A stretch of 64,000 bases of DNA, taken from assembly GCA_024742355.1 (NCBI GenBank), contig JANSYM010000001.1:372001-436000 (forward strand). Direction: 5' to 3'. This stretch comes from Hyphomonadaceae bacterium. GTDB lineage: Bacteria > Pseudomonadota > Alphaproteobacteria > Caulobacterales > Hyphomonadaceae. Below, one piece after another: positions 7,097 through 16,344 of the stretch (positions within the stretch are counted from its first letter, which is position 1; every line of letters starts with the position of its first letter). The notes under the pieces are model-generated. The model did no database searches. It saw only the letters and a program-made list of their open reading frames with translations, and was not told where the DNA came from. Position numbers and translations under genes: made by a program.

Positions 7097-9124
7097 ATGG
7101 CTGTCCCTCCGTCGATAAGCACCTTTGAGCAAAAGCCCGCATTGCGCGGTGTGATCACGTTGGTCGCGATCTTCTTGATGTCGCTTGTTCTTTTATTTGT
7201 TCTTTCAACGCGCGAAGGGGCGTCGCCAGTCAATGACGGTGTGATCGAATTGCCTGTTGAAGACTTCTCAAGCCGGTTTTTGGGGCTGTATGGGGAAGCC
7301 CTGTTAGACATCGAGCCTACAGTTCCAATATCGCAAATCAGCCAATCAGATGACTGGCAGAAACTGAACACACGATACATCAGCTTTGACGCGATTTCGA
7401 AGCCTGTTTGGCTACGCGTGAAACTGCGTAATTTCAAGGATGAACCAATCACGGTGCGTTTCGATACGCGCCGAGTTGCGTTCAAGAGTATGCAGTTCTT
7501 TCTAACCCCAGACGGTGGTGAAACGGTCACTCAATTTCTGGACTATACCTACGAAGCGCCCTTCGCCAATCGGCCCGTCGACCATCGGATTCTCGTAGCG
7601 GATGCAGAGCTTCAGCCGAATGAGGAAACGACGTTCTACGTCCATTATGAGGGCCTGTATAATTCCGTCTTGCCGTTGCGAATTTCGCATCCGGCCGCGT
7701 TTGAGCGGGCAGACAAGCACGAGATTTTTTGGGCATCGATCTTTTATGGCGTCGCTGGCGCGACCTTTTTCCTGACGATCCTGACATGGTGGCTCACCGG
7801 CTGGCGGTTAAGCGTCAGCTTTGGTTTATTTTTGATCGCCAGCCTTTTATCCGTCTGGTCTGTGGAGGGGTATGTCGACCAATTGGTGATCCCGACCAAG
7901 AACGCTATTACGGCGCATCTAACCGATGCGATCTATTTGTGGACCTATGGCGCTATCCTGTTACTGAGCCGAAATCTGTTCGATTTGAAGAGCAAGGCGC
8001 CAGTATTAGACCTGCTGCTACGTGTTGCGATTATTGCGATCTTCACATTCTCATTCGTTCATCTGTCGATTGGCGTTGATTCGAGAAATATCTTCGTGCC
8101 AATCGCACTCACCTGTCGTGTCTCCTCTCTGGCATTGCATGCATCAGTCGGAATCTGGGCGATCTTCAACCGCGAAAAAGGTGGCTCAATCTTTACGGTG
8201 AGTGCCGTCCTTCTCACGATGGCATCTGCCTACATGGTTCTGGATGAGACGTTTGGCTTTCCATATGGCGGTATTCCGTTCACGCTGCGTTGGTTGGTGA
8301 CGATTGAGATCCTGGCGTTTGCCACGGCCATTGTTCAGAACGTCGCAAGCGTCAGACGCGAGCGCGATGCCGCATTGGTGGCAGACCTGAGAGCAACCCG
8401 CGAAAAACTTCGATTAAACGAAGCCTTACGTGACAGCCAATCGGCTTATGAGCGCGCCCGTCTAAGGGCGTTTGACTACCGCAATCGACTACAATCGGTC
8501 AGCCACGATATTCTACAACCGCTAAGCTCTTTGAAGACCGCACTTTACGAGAATTTGCCGGAGAACAGCGACGCGCGCAAACCGTTATCAGAGGCGTTTG
8601 AGTATTTGCAGTCCCTTGCCTACGAGAATCTACCGGCGGCGAAACGCGCCGAACGCGCTCAAGACGATGACGGTGAAACACCGATCACTTTGGTCTTAGA
8701 TGCCGTGGTCGCTATGTTCGTCAGTGACGCCGCAGCCAAGGGCATCGATTTAAATCGGCACTTCGAGATTGATGACACCGTTTCCGCGGACCCGGTCTTG
8801 CTGATGCGCGCTGTCAGCAACCTCGTTGCCAATGCCATCAACTACACCTCCAATGGTGCGGTGACCGTGTCCGCCGAACAATCCAATGGGATGGTCACCA
8901 TAGAAGTGAACGATTCAGGTCCAGGGCTGACCCGTCAACAAATCGACAGAGTGATGCAGCGCGGCGTCAGCGGCGACCAATCTAATGGATCCGGCCTCGG
9001 GCTATCAATCGTTCAAGACGCTCTAGACGAGTTGAATGGCTCATTTGAACTGATCTCAACGCCGGGCGAGGGCACGACAGCACGCTGTCAGATTCCAGTG
9101 CGCGTGGCCGAGGAGATTGGGTAG
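7097..9124 (+). CDS. 7TMR-DISM-type sensor histidine kinase
   Basis: The 675-residue protein starts with a membrane segment (about 15-38), followed by a periplasmic beta-sandwich region of about 150 residues with the spacing of 7TMR-DISMED2 domains. Then come roughly seven hydrophobic helices between residues 200 and 410 (7TMR-DISM_7TM) and a coiled-coil linker rich in R/E/A. The kinase core has an H-box with His470 in SVSHDILQPL, an N-box (SNLVANAINYT), a G1 box (NDSGPGL) and a G2 box (GSGLGLSIV). DISM receptors sense extracellular carbohydrates or other small ligands. The gene follows its likely response regulator by 60 bp. Its stop codon overlaps site copy 3, which serves the next gene. 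Confidence 0.88.
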   Translation: MAVPPSISTFEQKPALRGVITLVAIFLMSLVLLFVLSTREGASPVNDGVIELPVEDFSSRFLGLYGEALLDIEPTVPISQISQSDDWQKLNTRYISFDAISKPVWLRVKLRNFKDEPITVRFDTRRVAFKSMQFFLTPDGGETVTQFLDYTYEAPFANRPVDHRILVADAELQPNEETTFYVHYEGLYNSVLPLRISHPAAFERADKHEIFWASIFYGVAGATFFLTILTWWLTGWRLSVSFGLFLIASLLSVWSVEGYVDQLVIPTKNAITAHLTDAIYLWTYGAILLLSRNLFDLKSKAPVLDLLLRVAIIAIFTFSFVHLSIGVDSRNIFVPIALTCRVSSLALHASVGIWAIFNREKGGSIFTVSAVLLTMASAYMVLDETFGFPYGGIPFTLRWLVTIEILAFATAIVQNVASVRRERDAALVADLRATREKLRLNEALRDSQSAYERARLRAFDYRNRLQSVSHDILQPLSSLKTALYENLPENSDARKPLSEAFEYLQSLAYENLPAAKRAERAQDDDGETPITLVLDAVVAMFVSDAAAKGIDLNRHFEIDDTVSADPVLLMRAVSNLVANAINYTSNGAVTVSAEQSNGMVTIEVNDSGPGLTRQQIDRVMQRGVSGDQSNGSGLGLSIVQDALDELNGSFELISTPGEGTTARCQIPVRVAEEIG

Positions 9125-9135
9125 TCGCCCCCATA
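9118..9135 (+). promoter_or_regulatory. TGGGTA-N5-CCCCATA site, copy 3
   Basis: TGGGTAGTCGCCCCCATA overlaps the kinase stop codon and ends 62 bp before the start of the first lipoprotein gene. That spacing is almost identical to copy 1 and its gene (61 bp). The constant distance argues for a functional element rather than chance. Confidence 0.55.
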
Positions 9136-9196
9136 TCTCTCCCGCTTTGAAATCGTAATCTTCTTTCAGACATTCAATGCTGAGGGAGACTCAATA

Positions 9197-9781
9197 ATGA
9201 GCGCTAAAACTGACCTGACTCCAAGACTATTCGCCGGTATCGCGGCCTTGGGGCTTTTCGCAAGCGCTGGTTGCGCTGGGACTGAAGCTATTGCTGCGGG
9301 TCCAATGGGGGATGCGTTCGCGGCGGCCGCCGGTATCCCACAGATGGACGCGTTCCTGGATTATGAGACCCAGGTCCCACCGACTGAAGCGCTCCCGATT
9401 GATGGCGATTATACGATCTCTACACTGGGCAAACGCATCAGAATCGATCGCGGTCGCAGCTATGCCCTCGATCCATGGACGCATGCGATGACCCTGAAGA
9501 TCCGTCCTAATATGGTCATCGGCAAAGACTTTCGTCAGATTAGCGCGACCGAATATACCAGTCAGGATCTGCCATTGCTTGGCACCGCGACGATGAAGGT
9601 TCAGCCCGATGGGCGCATTGCCGTAAGCGTCGCGAGCATCCCGCCCTACAAGTACGTTTTGCTTCCGGTCGACGGCGGCAATGCTGCCGCGCCAGGGCGC
9701 GATGAAACGCCTGTCGATAACGGCGAGTGCCGGAATCTCGACATTGATCCCAACTCGGGCGACCTGATTTGCCTCGATTAA
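9197..9781 (+). CDS. putative lipoprotein of the two-component locus
   Basis: The 194-residue product has a short basic N-terminus, a hydrophobic stretch and a lipobox-like ASAGC near residue 26, so it is probably lipid-anchored. The mature part contains a conserved-looking segment around IDGDYTISTLGKRIRIDRGRSYALDPWTH and ends with a two-cysteine stretch (NGECRNLDIDPNSGDLICLD). No family is recognised. GAGGGAGACTCA precedes the ATG. It is first of three lipoprotein-like genes in a row and carries the TGGGTA-N5-CCCCATA site 62 bp upstream, which suggests control by the adjacent two-component system. Confidence 0.75.
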   Translation: MSAKTDLTPRLFAGIAALGLFASAGCAGTEAIAAGPMGDAFAAAAGIPQMDAFLDYETQVPPTEALPIDGDYTISTLGKRIRIDRGRSYALDPWTHAMTLKIRPNMVIGKDFRQISATEYTSQDLPLLGTATMKVQPDGRIAVSVASIPPYKYVLLPVDGGNAAAPGRDETPVDNGECRNLDIDPNSGDLICLD

Positions 9782-9810
9782 ACCGCGACGAAACGGAAGA
9801 TTGAAAGACG

Positions 9811-10635
9811 ATGCAGTGGACTCGGCTTTGCGCAATGCTCTCGGTAGCAGCTGTCTTCTTTGTGGCCTGCGTCAAGGTCGAAGGGCAGGCCGAGGCTGAG
9901 CCAGAACCGGCACGCATTGAGATTCCCGTTAAGCCATTCATCGCGCGTATGGTCGATACGGGAAACCTGATCGTAGAAATACGACCCGACAAGGCTATTC
10001 CTGCCGGGTACGCGCGGGTCGGGCCGCGCCCGAGCGTGGACGTGGACCATGCCTCGGCGACGATCACGGTTGCGGGATTATATACGTTCGAGCCATCTGC
10101 TGACCCAACACTGGAGGTTCCGCCAGCAGACAGATTTCAATCGTTCGAGTTCGATCCACCTGAGCCAAAGAAGTACCAAATCATCTATCATCCTGAGCAC
10201 GCTCGAGGCACGTTGGCGAAGCGAGCGGTTGATTTTGGGCCGCCAAAGCAAGCGGCGAAAAACGAGTTCTTGTCTATCTCTCCAACTGCGACCGTCACGC
10301 GTGACTCTGAATCGAAAACGATGACGGTCGCGCTCAGCCTTTCGGGCTGCGTTGGCGGACTTAAGACACCAGTGGGTGATGACTTGATGGTCGGCATCAA
10401 TCTCATAGAGCGTAAAATTCTGGTGTTCGGCGCCTACAGGTTCAACGCGCCGACTGGCGATGTGCCAAAATATTGCCGCGTGAATCCAGAGACCCCAAAG
10501 CGCGTCTTTCAGTTTGAGAATACGGAGCCGGGACAATACGAAATACTTTATGAACGGCGCAGGTTCCCGGGCAAACCGATGAGTTGGCCGCGCATGGTCA
10601 CTGGTCGACAATTAGACCAGGTCGATCTCTCCTAG
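9811..10635 (+). CDS. putative lipoprotein with two related halves
   Basis: The 274-residue product opens with a hydrophobic signal ending FFVAC, a probable lipidation site near residue 20. The mature part seems to contain two copies of one module. The first holds ARVGPRPSVDVDHASATITV and ends EPKKYQIIYHPE. The second holds SISPTATVTRDSESKTMTV and ends EPGQYEILYERR. The second module resembles part of the next gene product. The function is unknown; an immunoglobulin-like or beta-sandwich envelope protein is possible. It lies 29 bp after the previous lipoprotein gene and is likely co-transcribed with it. Confidence 0.72.
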   Translation: MQWTRLCAMLSVAAVFFVACVKVEGQAEAEPEPARIEIPVKPFIARMVDTGNLIVEIRPDKAIPAGYARVGPRPSVDVDHASATITVAGLYTFEPSADPTLEVPPADRFQSFEFDPPEPKKYQIIYHPEHARGTLAKRAVDFGPPKQAAKNEFLSISPTATVTRDSESKTMTVALSLSGCVGGLKTPVGDDLMVGINLIERKILVFGAYRFNAPTGDVPKYCRVNPETPKRVFQFENTEPGQYEILYERRRFPGKPMSWPRMVTGRQLDQVDLS

Positions 10636-10694
10636 GCACCCCCAGAGTGAACGAAGCTCCCAAACACCCCGATATGCAATGAGCGAGGTACAAT

Positions 10695-11573
10695 ATGATC
10701 ATCAAATCCAATCTCTCTGTGTTTCATGCGGTATCCATTATTGCAGGGGCGCTAGTCTGCTCCAGCTGCGCGGCTCCAGGTCTTGACCAGGGCGCTGAGG
10801 CGCAACCCCGATCACCGCTCGAAGCTCAAGCTGAGGAACAGGTATCGCCGTCTGAGCTCCCGCTCGAGGAGCTAACGCAAACATCAGAGCGCGTACCTTT
10901 GCGCGCCGCACATCCCGGCAGCATGCGCGTTTCCGCGAATCATGCTGCTCGGACGCTGACCGTCCAGGTCACGTTCGATGCCTGTAAGTCCGGCGGATTT
11001 GTATATGAGAAAAACTCGCTGGAAGTTGAGGTTGACCACACGGAACGCCGCGTGATTTTAACCGGCGTCGTTGAATATCTCGAACAGATTCCTGCGGACC
11101 CAGCGGCGTGCGAGCACCAGCACGAGCCGATCGTCTTTGTCTCAGAGGATGCAGAACCAGCCCCTTACTTGATCATGAATATGAGCGCCTGGATGGGGCG
11201 CGGAGGCAATGGCATTCAAGCGCGGGTGAGGGACTTTCGAACGCCTGAGCAAGTGGAGGCCGATAAGCAGAATTGCCTCACCAGCCGGGAATCCTACATC
11301 GGGAATATATCCGGCGTATGGTTCTTGCAGAGCGACCCCTTCAAGGCCATGGCTCTGTCGGGTAGTGCGTCCATGTTAAACCCCCAACCGGTCGTTCGAA
11401 CCTGGTCAGGATCAGTCAGACCCTTCATAATTGAAGCCGAAAAGCCTTACGCATTCGATCTTCCAGCCTTTGGGCGAACAGTTTTCCAGTCCTCAACGTG
11501 TGCCCTCATTCAATCGCCAAACAGCGACGAACCGACGGACCTGCTCATCCGGCAAACCCCCGAAGGCCTGTAG
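10695..11573 (+). CDS. putative lipoprotein, third of the cluster
   Basis: The 292-residue product has a hydrophobic N-terminus ending in VCSSCAAPG, a lipobox-like site at about Cys27, followed by a Pro/Glu-rich linker. The core includes SMRVSANHAARTLTVQVTFDACKSGGF and LEVEVDHTERRVILTGVVEY. It resembles the second module of the upstream protein (V-T/S-x..TMTVALSLSGCVGG..INLIERKILVFGAYRF), so the two are probably distant paralogs. No enzymatic motif is visible. The 180 bp after it, up to the converging CoA-transferase gene, contain nothing recognisable. Confidence 0.72.
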   Translation: MIIKSNLSVFHAVSIIAGALVCSSCAAPGLDQGAEAQPRSPLEAQAEEQVSPSELPLEELTQTSERVPLRAAHPGSMRVSANHAARTLTVQVTFDACKSGGFVYEKNSLEVEVDHTERRVILTGVVEYLEQIPADPAACEHQHEPIVFVSEDAEPAPYLIMNMSAWMGRGGNGIQARVRDFRTPEQVEADKQNCLTSRESYIGNISGVWFLQSDPFKAMALSGSASMLNPQPVVRTWSGSVRPFIIEAEKPYAFDLPAFGRTVFQSSTCALIQSPNSDEPTDLLIRQTPEGL

Positions 11574-11750
11574 TCAGAATCGGCAGACCATATAGCGGAG
11601 ACTAAGAAAACGTTCGCGATCCACCGTCCGAGATTGATCCAAAGTAGACTCTACGAGCGTCCGTTTTAGGGCGTTTTAAGTCGCTCATCTTATGCCCCCT
11701 CCGGCGCCGAAAGCCGTCATCAAAAGCACCGCAGAGCGACCGTACCAAAC

Positions 11751-12926
11751 CTACAGCCCCAAACTCGCCAGCACCGTTTCCGTGTCCGCGCCTAAGCGGC
11801 GTGGGTCGATTGCGATATCCGCCGGCGTCGCGCTGAAATCGACGGGGTGCTTCATCGCGCGATAGTCGCCAGCCTCGGGATGCGTGCGCGTCTGGAAGAA
11901 ATTGACGGCCGCCAGATGCGGATCGGCGAGCACGTCGCTCATCTCATTATAGCGCATGGCCGGGATGTTCGCCGCGTCTAGCAGAGCAAGCCATTCATCG
12001 GTGGTCTTCAACAAGGCGACCTCGCCAATGATGGCGTAAAGCTCGGTCGTGTTTTCGGTGCGCGCCGCATAGGTCGAAAAGCGCGGGTCTTCGAACACGC
12101 CGGATTTGCCGCCCATTTCGAAGAATTGTTCCCATTGCTGATCGGAATAGGGCACCAGGCCGATATAGCCATCCCTGGTCTTGTACGGCTTGCGATTAAT
12201 ATTGATCGAGCGCGTATAGGCGAGCTTGCCATTGCCCGGCAGGAAAGTCTCGCCATAGAGATTTTCGACCATGTTGAAGAAGGTGAAACTCTCCAGCATC
12301 GGAACCGACACGAACTGGCCTTCGCCGGTTCTTTCCTTGTGAAAAAGCGCGGCCAGGGTGGCATAAGTGGCAAACAGGCCAACCGTCTTGTCGGCCACCA
12401 GGCTCGGCGCATATTCCGGGTCACCGCCGGAGCGCATGGCGTTGAGCGCGGCAAAGCCTGACGCGCCCTGGATCAGGTCGTCATAGGCCTGGCGCTTTTC
12501 ATACGGCCCATCCGCGCCAAACCCGGCGCAATGGACATAGACGATGCCCGGATTGATCGCCTTCACGCTTTCATAATCGAGCCCCAGCCGCCCCATGCCG
12601 GCGAGGCGCACATTGTGGAAAAACACGTCAGCGTCTTTCAGCATGGCCAGGATGGCGGCCTTGCCGTCCTCGGTCTTGGCATCAAGCTGGACCGATTTCT
12701 TGTTGCGGTTGAGGCTGGTATAGATCGGGCCTAGGTCGCCGGTCGGTGAGGCGCCGGCATAGCGCATCAAATCGCCCGCCTTGCCCTTCTGTCCGGCTTC
12801 GATCTTGATCACGTCGGCGCCGAGATCGCCGAAGATCAGCGTCGCGAACGGGCCGAGCACGACCGATGACATGTCGACAATCTTGACGCCGGCCAGCGGT
12901 CCGGTGCGTTTTTCAGGTGTGCTCAT
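11751..12926 (-). CDS. class III CoA-transferase (CaiB/BaiF family)
   Basis: The ATG at 12926 has GGAGA 5-9 bp upstream; a longer frame to 12959 is less likely. The 391-residue protein shows the family pattern: GPLAGVKIVDMSSVVLGPFATLIFGDLGADVIKIE at the N-terminus, then LNRNKKSVQLDAKTEDGKAAI, the segment around AYDDLIQGASGFAAL, and a C-terminal region with WLALLDAANIPAMRYN. Members transfer CoA between acyl-CoA and free acids, in carnitine, bile-acid, formyl/oxalyl and succinyl chemistry. The substrate cannot be told. Neighbouring acyl-CoA dehydrogenase, thiolase and CoA-transferase genes indicate carboxylic-acid degradation. Confidence 0.9.
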   Translation of the reverse strand: MSTPEKRTGPLAGVKIVDMSSVVLGPFATLIFGDLGADVIKIEAGQKGKAGDLMRYAGASPTGDLGPIYTSLNRNKKSVQLDAKTEDGKAAILAMLKDADVFFHNVRLAGMGRLGLDYESVKAINPGIVYVHCAGFGADGPYEKRQAYDDLIQGASGFAALNAMRSGGDPEYAPSLVADKTVGLFATYATLAALFHKERTGEGQFVSVPMLESFTFFNMVENLYGETFLPGNGKLAYTRSININRKPYKTRDGYIGLVPYSDQQWEQFFEMGGKSGVFEDPRFSTYAARTENTTELYAIIGEVALLKTTDEWLALLDAANIPAMRYNEMSDVLADPHLAAVNFFQTRTHPEAGDYRAMKHPVDFSATPADIAIDPRRLGADTETVLASLGL

Positions 12927-12996
12927 TTGGGTCTCCGAACTGTTCTGTCCGGATTTCAAAAGCTTCCCGCGACGACAGGCAAGCGGTTTTTCCGAC

Positions 12997-15816
12997 CTAG
13001 CCGTAGGCGCCGTAGGCCTGACACACAGCGAGCGTGATCATGTGCATCTGGCGGTCGATCTCATCCAGCGGTTTGATGACTTCCTCATGCAGCTGATCAT
13101 AGCCATTGGCCGGGCTGCCGGTCATGTGACCGGGTTCGGAAATTGCCTCGAGCCTGGCTTCTTCTTCGCGCGATGCCGGGAAGATCTCGCACAGCAGTTT
13201 CACCGCGTCGCCAATCTGCATGGCGCGGATCAGGTTCATGATGTCGACCACGTTTGACTCATGGCGACGAGAGACGGTCGGCAATTGCCCGGCCAGCGCC
13301 AGTGCCTTCATCATCAGCGCCTGGCGGATCGCGTGCAGAATGTGCACGTCGAGGCGCACTTCGTGGCGTTCTTCCTTGCTCGGCACTTTTTCCATCTGGC
13401 TGAGCATCGGATCGAACTTGCTGAAATCGATGCTCAGCATGTTGGCGATTTTTTCAATCGAGGCGAGCGTCTGGCGGTCCTGCAGCAGGTAATAGATGCG
13501 GCGATAGGCGAGCGCCTTGTCGCCATCATCCGTGGCCGTGGACAGGGCCACCCAGAAGCTTGGATCGTAGAGGTTCGCATAAGCGCGCAGCACCGGCACG
13601 CTGGTCGCTGAACGGGCCATGGAGGCGAGCCGCATCAGGCCCCGCATGCGCGGCGAGTCCTGGATCAGATCATTGACCTGGTCACGCTCGCGGCGCAGGG
13701 CCGAGCCGATCCCGGCAGCGGTGTTCAGCGGCACGCCCAACTGTTGCAGCGTCGCATTGTGCGAGATGGCGCGCAGGGAGCGTGGTCCGGCTGGACCTGA
13801 GCTGCGGCGGCGCTGGCGCGAGCCGGCCTTGATCAGGAAATTGGTCGCAAAATCATTCAGCAAATGACCGTAATTGGGATTTGCGAACAGACGCTCATGC
13901 CACCGGCGCAGGGCGCGGTAGAAGTCCCAGACCAGATCGGTGCGGCTATAGAAGGGATCCTCCGCCGCATCGCTCGGATCGGACAGGAGGTGGTCTGCGA
14001 ACGCGTTATAGGTGGCGGCCGCGAGCTGGTCATTGGCAAAGTGCAAATAGCCGTCACCGCCCTGAAAGCTGACCTCATGGCGCAGCGGCACGCCGCGCTG
14101 GCGCGATTGCTGGCGCGTCCAGTGGCTGAGCAGGTGATCGAAGCGCTGGTCAAAACTGCCGGGCCAGGCGCCGCGGCCCATGGACTCGCCATGCGTGTTG
14201 AAGATGAGCAGCGAGAGATCGGCCTTGGCATCGGCCACCGCCCGGCTGATGAGATTGTGGATGCGCTCGATCGCCATGTCAGCGGAGACCTGACCGATGA
14301 ACCGGCCGGCATCCGAAAACCCAAGCTGGACAGACAGATATCCGCGACCCTTGAGGTATGTTCTGTATTCCGGCTCCTGCAGCAATTGCTCGATGAACCG
14401 GCCGCCGGTCTCCAGCGCTTCCGGCGTCTCGAACAGTGGCGAGATATCGAGCTGATGGTCGACACCGTACTGGCGGGCCAGATACAGCGCGCCCATGACC
14501 GTGGCCGGGTTTTCGCTTTCGGCAATCAGGAAGCGAATGGTCGAGTCCGCATCGATATGTTTCAGAAACTGCGCACACATCATGAACTGGCGTCGCGCCG
14601 TGGACTGTTCCAGGAACAGGTCGGCGAAGTTCACATTGAGCGGCTCTTTCACCGCGGCGAGGGTTGAGAGCTTGTTCAGCGCGCTTCGGCCAAGGTCGCG
14701 ATTCTCCGTCTCGAGCCCCAGGTCGCGGCTGATCACGGTGCGGATTTGCTCTGCATTCAGGCGCAGGTGAATGCGCGCCGTGCCGAGCTTGAGCGCGTCC
14801 ATTTTCGCCGCCAGGACGAGGATGGCCCTGGCCAGGGCGTCGTCTGTCTCGGCCGCTGCCAGTTTCTGCAATTGGGCGACGAAGGGCGCGGTCTCGACGA
14901 TGCGGTCAGCGGCGTCCTTGGTCAGCGCATTGGCCGCTGCGACGAGATTGTCGGCATCTGTCAGGTCGGCACTGAACGTCTCGGCTTCCCCGGCCGTTAG
15001 CGCCGCGGCGCGCTCGAACTGGGCGTGAAGCGCGTTGAGGTTTTTCGATGTTTCGCCGCCCGCTTGAGCTGCCAGGCCTGCGAGTTCGTCTGTGTAGCGC
15101 GCCAGTTGCACGGCCTTTTCCCGCAGGCGCAGGGCAAAGGATTGCGACCAGTGAATATCGGTCCGCCCATCCAGGTCATAGCCAACCCAGCTGGCCAGGG
15201 TCGGCACGCTGATGGTCAATCGGCGCCAGGTGTCGGGGAAGTGTGCCTGTGCGGTCGAGAGCACCAGGTCCGCATACTGGCTGAGCGCGGCCTGCGCATG
15301 CGTAATCGTGTCCTGAACTTCGTCATGTTCGCCCGGCAGCGAAATCGAGGCCGACCAGGCGCGGCCGTCTTCGCGAATGCTCGTCGTCAGGGCTTGGGCG
15401 CTGGCTTTGGTGTCCTGCGTCACATGGTCTGCGAAGGCGGCCCGCGTGGCGCGCGACATGGCGAAGGTCGGGTGCGCGGTGAACACGACCCCGCCGAGCG
15501 GCGTCTCGACCGCCTGCTTGAAAGCGTCCCAGCCGGTCTTTGCGAGGGCGTTCAGCCGCGCGGCGAGGTCAGGCGCATCTTCATGCTGACGCCGGAACCG
15601 CGCCGCACGCGCCAGCACACGTTCGCCATAGACGTCGAGGGCGGTGTCCTTCAGGTCGTCGAGGCCGATGGCACCGGCTTCCAGCTGTTGGAACAGTTCC
15701 TGAGCATAGGCGAACACCGAATTGGTTCGTGGGTCGACTTCAATCCGCGACGCGTGTTCACGCAAGCGGGCTTTTGCGGCGGGAATGTTCGAGGCAGTCT
15801 TGTCTAGCGCTGTCAT
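12997..15816 (-). CDS. divergent phosphoenolpyruvate carboxylase-family protein
   Basis: The 939-residue length and order of motifs match bacterial PEP carboxylase: VFTAHPTF (His115), SWVGYDLDGR, ISPLFET, a glycine-rich loop THGESMGRGAWPG, GSRQRRRSS followed by SLRAI, and a C-terminus of the ITLAVCQAYG type. Several strongly conserved positions differ. TAHPTE is TAHPTF, and the catalytic loop FHGRGGTVGRGGGP is replaced by THGESMGRGAWPG (His542 kept, the arginine of HGRGG lost). The TEQGE motif is replaced by a SFQGGDG stretch. PEPC makes oxaloacetate from PEP and bicarbonate; whether this protein still does is uncertain. The ATG at 15816 is the only sensible start. Confidence 0.75.
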   Translation of the reverse strand: MTALDKTASNIPAAKARLREHASRIEVDPRTNSVFAYAQELFQQLEAGAIGLDDLKDTALDVYGERVLARAARFRRQHEDAPDLAARLNALAKTGWDAFKQAVETPLGGVVFTAHPTFAMSRATRAAFADHVTQDTKASAQALTTSIREDGRAWSASISLPGEHDEVQDTITHAQAALSQYADLVLSTAQAHFPDTWRRLTISVPTLASWVGYDLDGRTDIHWSQSFALRLREKAVQLARYTDELAGLAAQAGGETSKNLNALHAQFERAAALTAGEAETFSADLTDADNLVAAANALTKDAADRIVETAPFVAQLQKLAAAETDDALARAILVLAAKMDALKLGTARIHLRLNAEQIRTVISRDLGLETENRDLGRSALNKLSTLAAVKEPLNVNFADLFLEQSTARRQFMMCAQFLKHIDADSTIRFLIAESENPATVMGALYLARQYGVDHQLDISPLFETPEALETGGRFIEQLLQEPEYRTYLKGRGYLSVQLGFSDAGRFIGQVSADMAIERIHNLISRAVADAKADLSLLIFNTHGESMGRGAWPGSFDQRFDHLLSHWTRQQSRQRGVPLRHEVSFQGGDGYLHFANDQLAAATYNAFADHLLSDPSDAAEDPFYSRTDLVWDFYRALRRWHERLFANPNYGHLLNDFATNFLIKAGSRQRRRSSGPAGPRSLRAISHNATLQQLGVPLNTAAGIGSALRRERDQVNDLIQDSPRMRGLMRLASMARSATSVPVLRAYANLYDPSFWVALSTATDDGDKALAYRRIYYLLQDRQTLASIEKIANMLSIDFSKFDPMLSQMEKVPSKEERHEVRLDVHILHAIRQALMMKALALAGQLPTVSRRHESNVVDIMNLIRAMQIGDAVKLLCEIFPASREEEARLEAISEPGHMTGSPANGYDQLHEEVIKPLDEIDRQMHMITLAVCQAYGAYG

Positions 15817-15862
15817 GCCGCTCGTTTAGCGTCAAAAATCTGAAATTGCCAGACCCTGCCGG

Positions 15863-16273
15863 TCAGGAATCGACGGCGATGACGGTCAGCAGCTCAACCC
15901 ATTCCAGCACATCCTCGCCGACACCTTCGTCGCGCAGGAACTGCGTGAGCGCCGGGGCCAGCGCCTGCACGCTGCCGCATTCGTCGACCGCGGCGTTCAG
16001 CGCGGGCAAGACGTCAGCTTCGAAATCACGCGCTAAGACCTTGAAATCCTCAATCATTCCTGGAATCTGCAGCGCCGTCAGCGGGCCGATATCGTCTTCC
16101 TGGAGGGTTTCGGAGAAATCCCGCAACCGCTTCACTTCGCTATAATTGGCGAGCGCAAACCGGCTCAGGATTTTCTCGCTTTTCCACTCCACCCATTCCG
16201 GTGTGCATGGCTCCGGTGTCGTGGCGCATGCCCCGAGCATGGCCAGTCCAATCAATCCTGCGGCAAGTCTCAT
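15863..16273 (-). CDS. small lipoprotein
   Basis: The ATG at 16273 is preceded by GAGGAGG, and the signal peptide ends in the canonical lipobox LGAC about 17 residues in. The mature protein (about 120 residues) is acidic and mostly alpha-helical in appearance, with one further cysteine pair candidate (EPC, DECG). No family is recognised. It lies between the PEP carboxylase-like and acyl-CoA dehydrogenase genes on the same strand. Confidence 0.75.
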   Translation of the reverse strand: MRLAAGLIGLAMLGACATTPEPCTPEWVEWKSEKILSRFALANYSEVKRLRDFSETLQEDDIGPLTALQIPGMIEDFKVLARDFEADVLPALNAAVDECGSVQALAPALTQFLRDEGVGEDVLEWVELLTVIAVDS

Positions 16274-16344
16274 CTGTGCGCCTCCTCTTGCCGGCACTCT
16301 GTCAGAGCGCGCGCAGAGAGGGAAGGCCGAGGCTCAGCTGTGCC

